A stretch of 64,000 bases of DNA, taken from NCBI GenBank assembly GCA_964636325.1, contig CAZWRV010000020.1, positions 1 to 64,000 on the forward strand, given 5' to 3'. Both the position numbers and the translations under genes were made by a program. The notes below the pieces were generated by a model. The model did not search any database. It saw nothing but the letters and a program-made list of their open reading frames with translations, and was not told the DNA's origin. The DNA is from CAZWRV01 sp964636325 (GTDB lineage Bacteria; Verrucomicrobiota; Lentisphaeria; Victivallales; GWF2-50-93). Shown one piece after another: positions 53,357 to 64,000 of the stretch (position 1 is the stretch's first letter; the number at the start of each line of letters is the position of its first letter).

Positions 53357-54152
53357 GCAGGTCCCTCACGGCTTTCACTATTCTCGCGGCACTTTTGAAG
53401 TCAAGCGAATTGGGTCCGTCGGAGAGGGCCTTGTCCGGCTCGGGATGGACCTCGATGAAAAGGCCGTCTATGCCGGCCGCGGCGGCCGCTCGCGCAAGCG
53501 GCTCCACGAACTGGCGCTGACCTCCTGACGCGTGCCCGAGGCCGCCCGGGAGCTGGACGGAATGGGTGGCGTCGAAAATAACCGGCGCTCCCAGTTCCCT
53601 CATCGTCACCAGCGAACGCATGTCCACCACCAGATTGTGGTATCCGAATGAAGTCCCGCGCTCCGTAAGCATCACCTTCTGATTTCCCGTGCCCCGGACT
53701 TTTTCGATGGCACCCTTCATGTCTTCCGGGGCCATGAACTGGCCTTTCTTGACGTTCACTGTCCTTCCAGTCCTGCCGGCGGCGGCAAGTAGGTCTGTCT
53801 GGCGGCATAGGAAAGCCGGAATCTGAAGGACGTCGGCGATCTCGGCCGCCTCCTTTGCCTGCACGGGATCGTGTATGTCGGTGAGGACCGGGACGCCGAA
53901 TTCCTTTTTCACTTCGGAGAGTATCTCTAGGCCGCCGCCCATGCCCGGGCCGCGGAACGATTTTCCCGATGTGCGGTTCGCCTTGTCGAACGACGCCTTG
54001 AATACGTAGGGGATGCCCAGGGAGGCGCAGAGCTTGATCAGGAAGCCCGCTATGCGGAAACAGGTCTCCCGGCTCTCAATGACGCATGGTCCGGCGATCA
54101 GCAGGAGCTTCCCGCCCACCTTGACTCTTTTTGTGATTCCGAACGATTTCAT
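53340..54152 (-). CDS. kdsA: 2-dehydro-3-deoxyphosphooctonate aldolase (KDO-8-P synthase)
   Basis: About 270 residues. It condenses phosphoenolpyruvate with arabinose 5-phosphate. Family motifs are intact: [67 protein letters not shown] and [12 protein letters not shown]. It is the first gene of the kdsA-kdsC-lptC-lptA-lptB-hpf-hprK run and has a consensus promoter 100 bases upstream. Confidence 0.96.
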   Translation of the reverse strand: MKSFGITKRVKVGGKLLLIAGPCVIESRETCFRIAGFLIKLCASLGIPYVFKASFDKANRTSGKSFRGPGMGGGLEILSEVKKEFGVPVLTDIHDPVQAKEAAEIADVLQIPAFLCRQTDLLAAAGRTGRTVNVKKGQFMAPEDMKGAIEKVRGTGNQKVMLTERGTSFGYHNLVVDMRSLVTMRELGAPVIFDATHSVQLPGGLGHASGGQRQFVEPLARAAAAAGIDGLFIEVHPEPDKALSDGPNSLDFKSAARIVKAVRDLHDLEG

Positions 54153-54253
54153 TAGCCTGTTAAACTACACCATCAATCCACAAGAGGGAAATCCAAAAGG
54201 CCATTTCCATGAACTTTTCAGCGTAGAGGTCTAAGGCAAATATGAAATAATTG

Positions 54254-54282
54254 ATTATATTATGAGGCTTGAAATTTGTCAA
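54254..54282 (-). promoter_or_regulatory. Consensus sigma70 promoter of the kds-lpt operon
   Basis: Minus strand TTGACA (54282-54277), exactly 17 bases, TATAAT (54259-54254): both hexamers are perfect. The predicted leader before ATG 54152 is about 95 bases. Confidence 0.85.
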
Positions 54283-54343
54283 TTCGCAATAGCGGAATAT
54301 TTTTCCAGCTTCACGTAACAATGCAGCCCAAAGGCAGTGAATT

Positions 54344-55426
54344 ATGAAAAACAGGCCAGTACGTGTCGGGATATTGGGAAGTGGATGGATACTCGAGTCG
54401 CATGCGCGCGGATTCCGCGCCGCAGGTGACCGATGCAAGGTCGTCGCCGTAACTGCCCGTAGCCCGGAGGCGAAAAGCAAGGCTAAGGAACTTCTTGGCC
54501 CGGAGGTCGAATGCCATTCGGACTGGACCGGGCTCATGCGGCGCGGCGATCTCGACGCGGTCGACATACTCCTTCCCCATGATCTGCATCTGCCTGCGAC
54601 CGTGATGGCCGCGCAGAAGGGCCTGCATGTAATGGTCGAGAAGGTCATGGCGCGCAATATCTGGGAGTGCGACAAGATGATCTCCGCCTGCAGAAAGGCG
54701 GGCGTGACTCTCGCAGTGACGCACGACCGGCGCTACCATCCGGACTGGATGGCCCTCAAAAACCTGGTCGACAGCGGGCTCCTGGGTGAAATCACCCATT
54801 GGAAGCTCGAGCACAACCAGGACGTCCTTGCACCGCAGGGAAGCTGGATCCGCGACCGCAGGCAGCTCGGCGGGGGCGCGATAATGAGCTGCCTCACGCA
54901 CCAGCTCGACGGCCTCCGCTGGTTCGCCGGAGAGGCCGATTCTGTCGCATCCATGAGCAAGACCGTCCCCGAACGGATGCAGGGCGAAACAATCGGCACG
55001 GTCCTGCTTCAGATGAAGTCCGGCGCCATGGCCCAGTGCACAATCAACTGGATGACGCGCTCGGGCGGTGCGACGGACGGTCTCTGGCCGGAACTCATCC
55101 ATGCCACCGGCACCGGCGGTGAGGCATACTTCATGGTTGGGCGCGGTGCATTCGCGATGCTTCGCGATCGACATGAACGCCTCAAGCCTTTCGCCGCCGA
55201 CTGCAATACCGTAGAAAAAGGGTTTACCCGCCTCAAGGCTGGCAATTGGGAGAAGCACGAGCGCTGCATCGTCGAATGGATGAAGATGCTATGCGGAGAG
55301 CCATTCGAACTTTCAACGACCGGCGAGGACAGCCGGATGACCGTCGAACTCGCTGAGGCCGCATATCGTTCCGCTGAAAGCGGCAGGTTCGTAAAGCTTC
55401 CAATCAGGCCGCGGAAATGGAAATAA
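54344..55426 (+). CDS. Gfo/Idh/MocA-family oxidoreductase
   Basis: About 360 residues, no signal peptide. Rossmann start RVGILGSGWILESHARGFRA, followed by the family acid/base block VMVEKVMARNIWEC (EKP-like, with Val/Met for Pro) and the substrate-domain segment VTHDRRYHPDWMAL. Such enzymes oxidise or epimerise sugars or inositol with NAD(P). The Pro-to-Val change in the EKP motif is noted; Lys is kept. A dehydrogenase gene follows 168 bases later on the same strand, suggesting a shared sugar pathway. Confidence 0.88.
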   Translation: MKNRPVRVGILGSGWILESHARGFRAAGDRCKVVAVTARSPEAKSKAKELLGPEVECHSDWTGLMRRGDLDAVDILLPHDLHLPATVMAAQKGLHVMVEKVMARNIWECDKMISACRKAGVTLAVTHDRRYHPDWMALKNLVDSGLLGEITHWKLEHNQDVLAPQGSWIRDRRQLGGGAIMSCLTHQLDGLRWFAGEADSVASMSKTVPERMQGETIGTVLLQMKSGAMAQCTINWMTRSGGATDGLWPELIHATGTGGEAYFMVGRGAFAMLRDRHERLKPFAADCNTVEKGFTRLKAGNWEKHERCIVEWMKMLCGEPFELSTTGEDSRMTVELAEAAYRSAESGRFVKLPIRPRKWK

Positions 55427-55594
55427 TCGGCGGTGTTCAGGTGTCAGCGAAAGGGCTATGTTGATGAATCGATCAATTATAATCATTCGACTGCAGTCGA
55501 TCGCCGCCGACCGCATTCGAACGCAGTCGAAATTTCCCCGACACCTGTTACGCAAAACTTAATTTTACAATTACCTTAGCTTATAGGTGTTCCA

Positions 55595-56527
55595 ATGAAA
55601 GCCACATATGCATGCCTCGTCGGTTCCCCGGGCCGGATCGAAGTCCGTGAACGCGAACTCTCCGTAGGCGAAGACCAAGTCCTTGTCCGTATCATGGCCT
55701 GCGGAATGTGCCGCTATGACATCCATCTGCTCGAACACGAGGACGGCCCGGCTGAAATATTCGGCCATGAGGCCGTCGGGCAGGTGGTCGCATGCGGAAG
55801 CCGCGCGAGGCGCTTCTCCGAGGGCGACTGGGTTGTCGGAGGGATTCCTTTCGGATATGGCAATTTCTCCGTAGCCCGCGACTCCGATCTCTGCCGTGTT
55901 CCGGCGGAACTCGGCGAGCTCGCCAGCCTCGCCGAACCGCTGAAGTGCGTTACGACGGTTGTCCGTGCCGGAGCGCCGGATTTCGGAGACGCCGTCGTCG
56001 TCGTCGGCTGCGGTTTCATGGGCCTCGCGGCAGTAGCGGAAATGTCAGGCGCATGGACAGGCCGGCTCATAGCCGTCGACACGGTTCCGGCGCGCCGCGA
56101 ACTCGCATTGAAGTTTGGAGCTACGCACGCCGTTGATCCGAAGGCTGGGGACGCCACTTCGGTCATCCGCGGACTCACTGGCGGCCGAGGCGCCGACGTA
56201 GCCATCGAATTCGCGGGATCTCCGGAGGCTGCGGCCTTCGCAGGCGGACTGCTCCACTTCCGCGGAAAGCTGGTCGTCGCAGGCGGTTTCGCCCCGCGCG
56301 AGAACCTCTACATGAAGGCCATCACGATGCATCTCGCCCCGCCGATGTTTTCGGCGGACACCATGGACGACTACCGCCGCACGATATCGCTCATGGCCGA
56401 CGGACGACTCCCGCTGAAGCAGCTGGCAACACACCGGTTCAAGCTCAGCAGGATCGCACAGGCGTTCGACGAAGCCAGAAGCATCGGACCTTCATGCCTC
56501 AAGGGTATAGTAATAAACGATTTGTAG
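55595..56527 (+). CDS. Medium-chain zinc-type dehydrogenase (sorbitol-dehydrogenase-like)
   Basis: About 310 residues, a little short for the family (330-350). The catalytic zinc site is visible: Cys in MACGMCRYDIH and His-Glu in FGHEAVGQVV. The four-Cys structural zinc lobe is missing, accounting for the length. The Rossmann fold reads VVVVGCGFMGLAAVAEMSGA, with an acidic residue after the second strand (LIAVDTVPARRE), hinting at NAD. It probably oxidises a polyol or sugar; it pairs with the upstream Gfo/Idh gene. Confidence 0.87.
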   Translation: MKATYACLVGSPGRIEVRERELSVGEDQVLVRIMACGMCRYDIHLLEHEDGPAEIFGHEAVGQVVACGSRARRFSEGDWVVGGIPFGYGNFSVARDSDLCRVPAELGELASLAEPLKCVTTVVRAGAPDFGDAVVVVGCGFMGLAAVAEMSGAWTGRLIAVDTVPARRELALKFGATHAVDPKAGDATSVIRGLTGGRGADVAIEFAGSPEAAAFAGGLLHFRGKLVVAGGFAPRENLYMKAITMHLAPPMFSADTMDDYRRTISLMADGRLPLKQLATHRFKLSRIAQAFDEARSIGPSCLKGIVINDL

Positions 56528-56659
56528 CAGCAGGGCATTTATAGCTATCCGTGACCCGCAAGGCAGCCGAGCCTGCTTTAATCTCCGTCGACGTCTCTGA
56601 GAAAATATCGGCCACAAAAAGCATGAAAGTCGCAAAGAAGAATAAGAACTTTCTTAGCC

Positions 56660-56883
56660 TGATTAATTCATAAACGATGGTCGTTTATGAATTAATCACT
56701 TCTGCGCAACGGGTTGCGCAGAAGCCGTGATGTTGGCAAAATGAATTTTGCCAACAAATCGCGTGACCGCGTTGAGACGCGGAACGCGACTCTCACGCGG
56801 CGGGGCTTACCACGTTTCTCGTTGCTGCGCAACGAGATCACGTCCCCGGAGGGGTGGATTATTCACGGCTCGTGAATAATCCA
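56660..56883. repeat. Array of six perfect hairpins with tiny loops
   Basis: Successive stems with loop sizes: 18-bp, loop 3 (56660-56698, TGATTAATTCATAAACGA); 11-bp, loop 4 (56699-56724, CTTCTGCGCAA); 12-bp, loop 2 (56731-56756, TGTTGGCAAAAT); an outer CGCGTGA/TCACGCG around CCGCGT-TGAG-ACGCGG (56760-56799); 8-bp, loop 3 (56818-56836, CTCGTTGC); 13-bp, loop 3 (56855-56883, TGGATTATTCACG). The stems differ in sequence. No gene is seen in 56528-57068. Confidence 0.9.
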
Positions 56884-57004
56884 GGTTAGGGCAAAAAATC
56901 GTTTCGCCTGCTACCATATCTACATTAATTAGGCCTGAAGGATAGAAATTCGTCGGCCCCAACGGGCTGAGTCTAGGAATAAAGACAAGACAATCACTGA
57001 AGGG

Positions 57005-57074
57005 GCGTAACGACTGCGCCTACCTGACCGGACCGCCCGGCGGTTCGGGGTCTGGTGAAGCCGACTTGTTAGGC
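57005..57074 (-). other. attC-like recombination site (integron cassette type)
   Basis: On the minus strand the site runs from GCCTAAC (57074-57068; consensus RYYYAAC) to GTTACGC (57011-57005; consensus GTTRRRY, one mismatch). Inner L-like arms AAGTCGGCTTC and GGCGCAG partly pair with an offset, and a central GC-rich hairpin (GACC...CGG...GGTC) is present. Length 70 is within the attC range. The stop codon of the small gene at 57069 lies inside GCCTAAC, the usual cassette layout. No integrase is in the window; similarity by eye only. Confidence 0.45.
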
Positions 57075-57290
57075 GGGTATTAATTCAAGCTTCTCTTTGG
57101 TTTCAGAGGGAAGGCGGATGGGGGCAAAATAGCTTGATGGATAGAGATAATCTTCGCCAGATTCATCAATTATTCTGACTTGATTGTGCATTTCAGCCTT
57201 GGTGTCTGAGAGGGACTCGTAAACTTTCCTTGTTTCCAATGATGCTTCAAATCCCGCATTATTAACACAAATCAAAAAATGCCTTTTCAT
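57069..57290 (-). CDS. Small conserved protein of unknown function
   Basis: About 73 residues. It begins MKRHFLICVNNAGFEASLET and contains IDESGEDYLYPSSYF and PIRLPSE. This looks like a widespread family of small proteins of unknown role with an ESGEDYLYP motif. The ATG overlaps the stop of the 38-codon frame upstream (TAATG), typical of coupled two-gene modules such as toxin-antitoxin or cassette genes; function is not known. Its stop lies within the attC-like site. Confidence 0.7.
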   Translation of the reverse strand: MKRHFLICVNNAGFEASLETRKVYESLSDTKAEMHNQVRIIDESGEDYLYPSSYFAPIRLPSETKEKLELIPA

Positions 57291-57406
57291 TATACGTACC
57301 TCTTGATTTTAAATTCCTTTTTTCCTATGCCATGTCCTTCATACCAATGAATTTCAGCTTTAAGTAATGCACAGTCCCCTATGCGGACTTTGGCAATACC
57401 TTTCAC
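57290..57406 (-). CDS. Very small conserved protein paired with the 57069 gene
   Basis: A 38-codon frame from GTG 57406 to TAA 57290: GDCALLKAEIHWYEGHGIGK then KEFKIKRYV. Its compact motif content and overlapping stop/start with the next gene (TAATG) argue that it is real. AGGAGGAAG lies very close upstream. The upstream frame is closed by TAG, and a hydrolase fragment overlaps its 5' end in another frame, so the N-terminus may have been cut off. Confidence 0.5.
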   Translation of the reverse strand: MKGIAKVRIGDCALLKAEIHWYEGHGIGKKEFKIKRYV

Positions 57407-57644
57407 CTTCCTCCATTTGGCCTTCCACGTCGTCTATGTCGCCGGCTAGGCTGTATTCGCCCGGATGCTTCGCCCGGTCGGACTTGCCGCGGCCGAATGC
57501 GTCGAAGTAGATTAATTGAAATGCGTCTGCAAGCCTTTCCATGGCAGGATAGAAATAGCTGTGCGAGCTGCCAGGGCCGCCCGGAATCAGAAGCAGAGGT
57601 TTCCCCTTTCCAGTTGATTCTTTGGAAATTGTCTCATCTTCCAC
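57360..57644 (-). pseudogene. N-terminal fragment of an alpha/beta hydrolase (proline-iminopeptidase-like)
   Basis: About 75 recognisable residues: oxyanion motif LLLIPGGPGSSHSYFYPAME, then LIYFDAFGRGKSD and YSLAGDIDDVEG. The GxSxG nucleophile and everything after it are missing. The frame runs into the neighbouring small gene and stops at 57360. A GTG start at 57644 has no ribosome site. It is a truncated remnant joined to the two-gene module. Confidence 0.75.
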
Positions 57645-57674
57645 ATGCTCTGTCTTGAGCCAATTTCAATACGC

Positions 57675-57726
57675 GGTTGAGTAAAACTCAACCCTCCATT
57701 TCCTATCCGCCTTGGCGGATGGAGGG
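57675..57726. repeat. GGTTGAG hairpin followed by ATCCGCC hairpin
   Basis: GGTTGAGT-AAA-ACTCAACC (57675-57693) is perfect; a like hairpin GGTTGAGC-CGT-GCTCAACC lies at 62997-63015. Next to it CTATCCGCC-TT-GGCGGATGGAGGG resembles the palindromes near 34.02 kb, including the adjoining GGAATTC. Confidence 0.7.
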
Positions 57727-57864
57727 CGGAATTCTATTCCCCCGATTTAGAAATATTGAAATTGCCCCTGTCTTAATTAAAACGGTAATTTATGCTACCA
57801 TGATTATTTATTCTTGCCAATCTGGTTATCCTGTCTATTTTATCGGAAAATTCAAGGTTGGATC

Positions 57865-58226
57865 ATGCATCCGAAAGTTTTGATAGGCTGGGCGGAGCGG
57901 GATGTTTCAACGGCTGAACCGGTCGATATCCCAGGGCGGTTCCACATGCGCATCTCGCTGGGGATCATCGATCCGGTGACGATCACTGCCCTCGTAATCG
58001 ACAACGGCGAGGACATGGTCATACACGCAGCCCGTTCGAGCAGACGTTCATAATCCAGCTTTGCGGCACGCCGGGATCCGATGGCGGAACCTATCTTGCC
58101 ACTGAACGCGGGGCTTGGGGCAGGGGATACAGCGCAAGCATGTACTGCAATGTGGTCTCGCCGCAGGGCGGCCAGGAGCTGGTCGATGAAACGGTGAGAA
58201 TCCTCAAAGATTTGTTCAAGGATTAG
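57865..58226 (+). pseudogene. Neutral ceramidase-like gene with large internal deletion
   Basis: From ATG 57865 the first about 55 codons match the start of neutral/alkaline non-lysosomal ceramidase-like proteins (IGWAERDVSTAEPVDIPGRF, then DPVTITALVIDNGEDMVIH). At about 58045 the frame changes, and the downstream frame to TAG 58226 matches the C-terminus of the same family (GGTYLATERGAWGRGYSASM, then SPQGGQELVDETV). The several hundred residues between, including metal-binding and nucleophile residues, are missing. So the two ends of one gene were joined by a deletion out of frame. Confidence 0.72.
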
Positions 58227-58267
58227 TCAGAATCAAGATTTCTGTCGTTTGTCTGAGTGGAGCTTTG

Positions 58268-59425
58268 ATGATGAATTCAATGCTTTCGAGATTCAACTCG
58301 GTCGCCGGACGGCGTGCGCCGGTATGGGACTCGCTGTGGTCTCGCAGGCCGATCGGACGTATCGCGATGGCGGTCTCGCCTTCCGAGGAGCGGGTCAGGT
58401 GCGCCCGTGAAAAGTGTGCCGGATTGGCCCTGTCCGAGCCGCCAGTTCTTCCTCCGCGCTGGACGCCGAAGTGGCGGGAATATCTGCTCCAGGACATCGG
58501 ATACGTGCTGGCGCAGGCCGAGATGCCTGGCGACGCCTTCTTGGGCCTTTCTATCAACCGCCAGTTCCATGGGCAGTCGCAGGGCTTTGCGGAATTGTTC
58601 GGATGCCGGGTCCTTGAGCAGCCGGACGGAAATTTCCATGTGCAGCCCTTGCCGCCAGACCCTGCCAGCATTGCCGCGTTGAAGCCGCGCCCCTTGGATG
58701 AGTGCATATACTGGACCGCTGTGGAATATGCGCGCTATGCCAGGGAGGCGATTGGCGGCCGTCTGCCGGTTCGCGCTCCGGTCATGACCGGACCACTCGA
58801 CACCGCAAACTACATCCTGGGAAGCACCGTCGTAATGGAATGGATTTACACCGAGCCTGATGCGCTCAAGTCGCTTCTTGCGACATTGACGGATACGATT
58901 TCAAGGATGATCCAAGCCCTGCATGAGGCCGCCGGCGGAAGGATACATCCGCAGCACGTATGGTGCATGCGCGGCGGCCCGGACATATGTTCCGAGCTGA
59001 GGGCGATCATCTCGGCCGAAACCTACGAGGAGTTCGAGGCGCCCTATCTGCGCGAGATATCCAGGCGCGTCGGGCCGATCTGCGTCCACTCCTGCGGCGA
59101 TTGGGCACGCACCGTTCCTTCCGCCTGCGCCGACGATTGCATCCGCGCGATGAACGGCGGATCCCGCGAGGTTGACGTCGCCGCCCTCTGCCGCGAATCC
59201 CGCGGCAGGATGACGTTCTCCATCTACCGCAGCGCAAACTGCCGTGAAGACCTGATATGGCGCGGGCCGGAGGAGTTTTGGGACTTCATCCTGAAGACGG
59301 TCCCTCCTTCCCAACCGATCGAACTGGCAATACAGGAAAAGGAAATCCACCTCTGGAACAACGCCTGCCGCAGGAACGGACGGGAGGAAAGCCTGCTGCC
59401 GGAGCTGGGGAACATCAAATCATAA
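58268..59425 (+). CDS. Uroporphyrinogen-decarboxylase-fold (UroD/MtaA-like) protein
   Basis: About 385 residues. ATG 58268 (or 58271) follows GGAG at 58259-58262; a TTG at 58265 is too close. The fold is UroD-like: GPLDTANYILGSTVVMEWIY, then RGGPDICSE, and the signature strand GPICVHSCGDW near residue 275 with His-Ser-Cys, as in corrinoid methyltransferases of the MtaA/CmuA group. Such proteins in these bacteria often sit in sugar clusters with unknown substrate. Haem synthesis is unlikely because the N-terminal RQAGR-type UroD motif is absent. Confidence 0.78.
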   Translation: MMNSMLSRFNSVAGRRAPVWDSLWSRRPIGRIAMAVSPSEERVRCAREKCAGLALSEPPVLPPRWTPKWREYLLQDIGYVLAQAEMPGDAFLGLSINRQFHGQSQGFAELFGCRVLEQPDGNFHVQPLPPDPASIAALKPRPLDECIYWTAVEYARYAREAIGGRLPVRAPVMTGPLDTANYILGSTVVMEWIYTEPDALKSLLATLTDTISRMIQALHEAAGGRIHPQHVWCMRGGPDICSELRAIISAETYEEFEAPYLREISRRVGPICVHSCGDWARTVPSACADDCIRAMNGGSREVDVAALCRESRGRMTFSIYRSANCREDLIWRGPEEFWDFILKTVPPSQPIELAIQEKEIHLWNNACRRNGREESLLPELGNIKS

Positions 59426-59439
59426 TGAGAGTCAAGGAA

Positions 59440-59555
59440 GTTTTCTATGTTTCCCCTGCGCAAGAAAAAGATGCCCTTATGGCGCGCTGGCGCCGAAGTA
59501 TGGCGACTTCGCCGAAGTCGCCAGTGCCGCTTTCGGCGAAAGCGGCATACTAACA
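59440..59555 (+). repeat. Double-hairpin repeat, copy 2
   Basis: Inverted relative to the copy at 49083-49200: GGCGACTTCGCCGAAGTCGCC then GCCGCTTTCGGCGAAAGCGGC, both perfect, preceded by the T/A-rich and GGCGC part. It lies between the UroD-like gene and carB. Confidence 0.85.
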
Positions 59556-59626
59556 CCAAAAACATTTTGCATAATATTTTGTGAGGGAATAATAGCTTAA
59601 TCATATCACATAGGAGAATCAGAGAA

Positions 59627-62869
<3,243 letters not shown>

Positions 62870-62874
62870 CCCTC

Positions 62875-63015
62875 CCTGAATTTTTCACCGCACGTGAATA
62901 ATTCAGGATAGTATCTTGGGCGAATTCTAAGTTAATACAGTAGACGGCTCAGCTTGGCTTCGCCCTCCGCGCACGGAATATTCGCAAACTGCGGAGGGTT
63001 GAGCCGTGCTCAACC
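62875..63015 (+). repeat. Palindromes after carB
   Basis: CCTGAATTTTTCAC/GTGAATAATTCAGG (62875-62907, one mismatch) lies six bases after the carB stop and shares its TTATTCACG core with the hairpin at 56855-56883. A CCTCCGC/GCGGAGG stem (about 62964-62997) and a perfect GGTTGAGC-CGT-GCTCAACC hairpin (62997-63015) follow. The first may act as a terminator without a T-run. Confidence 0.65.
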
Positions 63016-63065
63016 GCTGCTTTGTAATCGGCTCGGGATTTATCAACGGCTGAAACAAGGGTTAA

Positions 63066-64000
63066 ATGAAATATCTCCCGCTGGCCATCGCATTAGCTTG
63101 CGTGATATTATCCGGCTGCCGCAGCCTGACCCCGGAAGCTGCGAAGTTCAGGCTGGAAGGCGCCGGCATCGCCATCACCGACGATAACTTCTGGAAGAAG
63201 GTCGACGAAAACGACCTAGACACCGCCGAGCTGATGCTCTTCGCCGGACTTAAGCCCAAGGGTCATGTAAAAAAACATAAGGCGGAAAGCATCCTGTGGA
63301 AATACGGCGCCGGAGGGAATTGCGGCTGCTGCTGCGGGGATCAGGTGGAACCGCATGGCGAGGAAATGTCATGGTCGCCCCTCGACTTGCGAATAGCCGC
63401 ATACCGGTGCAATTATAAGTATGTGGAATATCTGCTCGACAACGGGGCTGATCCCAACGCACGTGAAGACGATGACGGGCTCACCGACAGCGGGGAATTG
63501 ACCGCGCTTCTGCTGGCGGCCATGAAGCGGCATGCGGATGTAGTCGAGCTCCTTCTCGAATATGGAGCTGATCCCGACATCGCCTCGGACAAATGGGGAA
63601 GCCCGATGTGGTATTCTTGCGAATCCTTTATGACGCCCAGTTCTCGAATGGCGATCATCCTGCTTGAACATGGAGCAGATCCCAATTACTGCTTCCCCAG
63701 GGAAAAAAATAAAGTCATCGATGATGACGACAATGTAGTTTATTCGGAGGACAGGTCTGTCCTGGCGCAGACATCAATTTCAAGGACCGTTTCGGCAATA
63801 ATTGCCTCCAGCTGATTTTAAACCTCGGAGACAATACATATTCGGAGACGATCCATTTCCGTCGGGCGTGGACATCAATTCAAGGAATTTCCGGAGGGAT
63901 ACCGTGCTCATAGATCTTATAGTTGATCCGGATCAGAGCCTTAACATCGAGCAGATCAGGCTTCTTGTAGATTCCGGAATAGATGTGAATGCCGCGAATG
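63066..64000 (+). pseudogene. Ankyrin-repeat lipoprotein gene with two frame breaks, running off the window
   Basis: ATG 63066 opens with a lipoprotein signal (LAIALACVILSGC, lipobox LSGC). Ankyrin repeats follow from about residue 95 (YVEYLLDNGADPNARED, VVELLLEYGADPDIASD, AIILLEHGADPNYCFP). Near 63760 the repeat series continues in another frame (GADINFKDRFGNNCLQLILN from 63764), and near 63865 in a third (GVDINSRNFRRDTVLI, then LLVDSGIDVNAAN) to the window end. Both shifts are in the same direction, each equal to one lost base. The first frame stops at 63815 after 249 codons. Decay or two sequence errors are both possible. The role would be a protein-binding outer-surface or periplasmic lipoprotein. 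Confidence 0.75.

Noticed and set aside
56660..56883. CRISPR-like array
   Set aside because: The hairpins differ in sequence and there are no constant repeats with regular spacers.
56528..57068. tRNA or known structured RNA gene in the hairpin region
   Set aside because: No cloverleaf, no CCA-type end or conserved T-loop words were seen; same for the other long spacers.
57005..57074. attC-like site read in the plus direction
   Set aside because: The GTTAGGC box fits well on that strand, but no gene precedes it there; on the minus strand a small gene ends inside the box.

Overview
The window (about 58% GC by eye) looks like a chromosomal segment of a carbohydrate-degrading member of the PVC group, most likely Lentisphaerota (Victivallales-like). 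The reasons are: several type IV pseudopilin-like proteins with the N-terminal motif [17 protein letters not shown]; GntR-type DNA-binding domains fused to LacI-type sugar sensors; several giant secreted beta-propeller/CBM9-like proteins; HprK without a visible PTS; and a Gram-negative lipopolysaccharide export (lpt/kds) operon. Taxonomy is inference; no rRNA or marker tree is available here.

Region 1 (1-11.1 kb): the 3' end of an unknown gene, a secreted HEAT-repeat/vWA protein, a 234-bp MITE, then two divergent genes for giant secreted propeller proteins (1.4 and 1.6 thousand residues). Region 2 (11.1-24.7 kb): a minus-strand run of tightly spaced genes reading giant propeller protein -> two pseudopilins -> truncated SGNH protein -> second propeller protein -> DUF6259-type glycoside hydrolase, preceded by its own GntR/LacI regulator with an operator-bearing promoter. 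Region 3 (24.9-33.7 kb): a second MITE, a DUF1861-type glycosidase, another regulator, a secreted DUF6067-type hydrolase, an alpha/beta hydrolase and a sugar epimerase-like TIM barrel. Region 4 (34.2-44.7 kb): a beta-helix/propeller giant, a broken pyruvate-formate-lyase-like gene, a regulator fused in frame to a pseudopilin, and a divergent secreted glycosidase-like protein.

Region 5 (44.7-49 kb) is repeat-rich and decayed: a MraZ-like protein whose tail is encoded by a dispersed repeat, a third (short) MITE, an HPr-like protein with Cys in place of the catalytic His, a degenerate FtsI/PBP remnant, a vWA remnant, then intact zinc-ribbon, hpt and release-factor-like genes. Region 6 (49.2-54.3 kb) is a housekeeping operon kdsA-kdsC-lptC-lptA-lptB-hpf-hprK with a consensus sigma70 promoter.

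Region 7 (54.3-59.4 kb): Gfo/Idh/MocA oxidoreductase, medium-chain dehydrogenase, a field of perfect hairpins, an attC-like site next to a small two-gene module, a hydrolase fragment, a neutral ceramidase-like pseudogene and a UroD-like protein. Region 8 (59.6-64 kb): carB and an ankyrin-repeat lipoprotein with two frame breaks, running off the window end.

Themes: (i) modular polysaccharide-utilisation clusters built from regulator + pseudopilin + giant propeller/CBM9 protein + hydrolases, with no SusC/SusD; (ii) many small mobile or palindromic DNA families, one a MITE with perfect 5-bp target duplications at all three copies; (iii) gene remnants concentrated beside those repeats. No tRNA, rRNA, CRISPR array or complete transposase was found.
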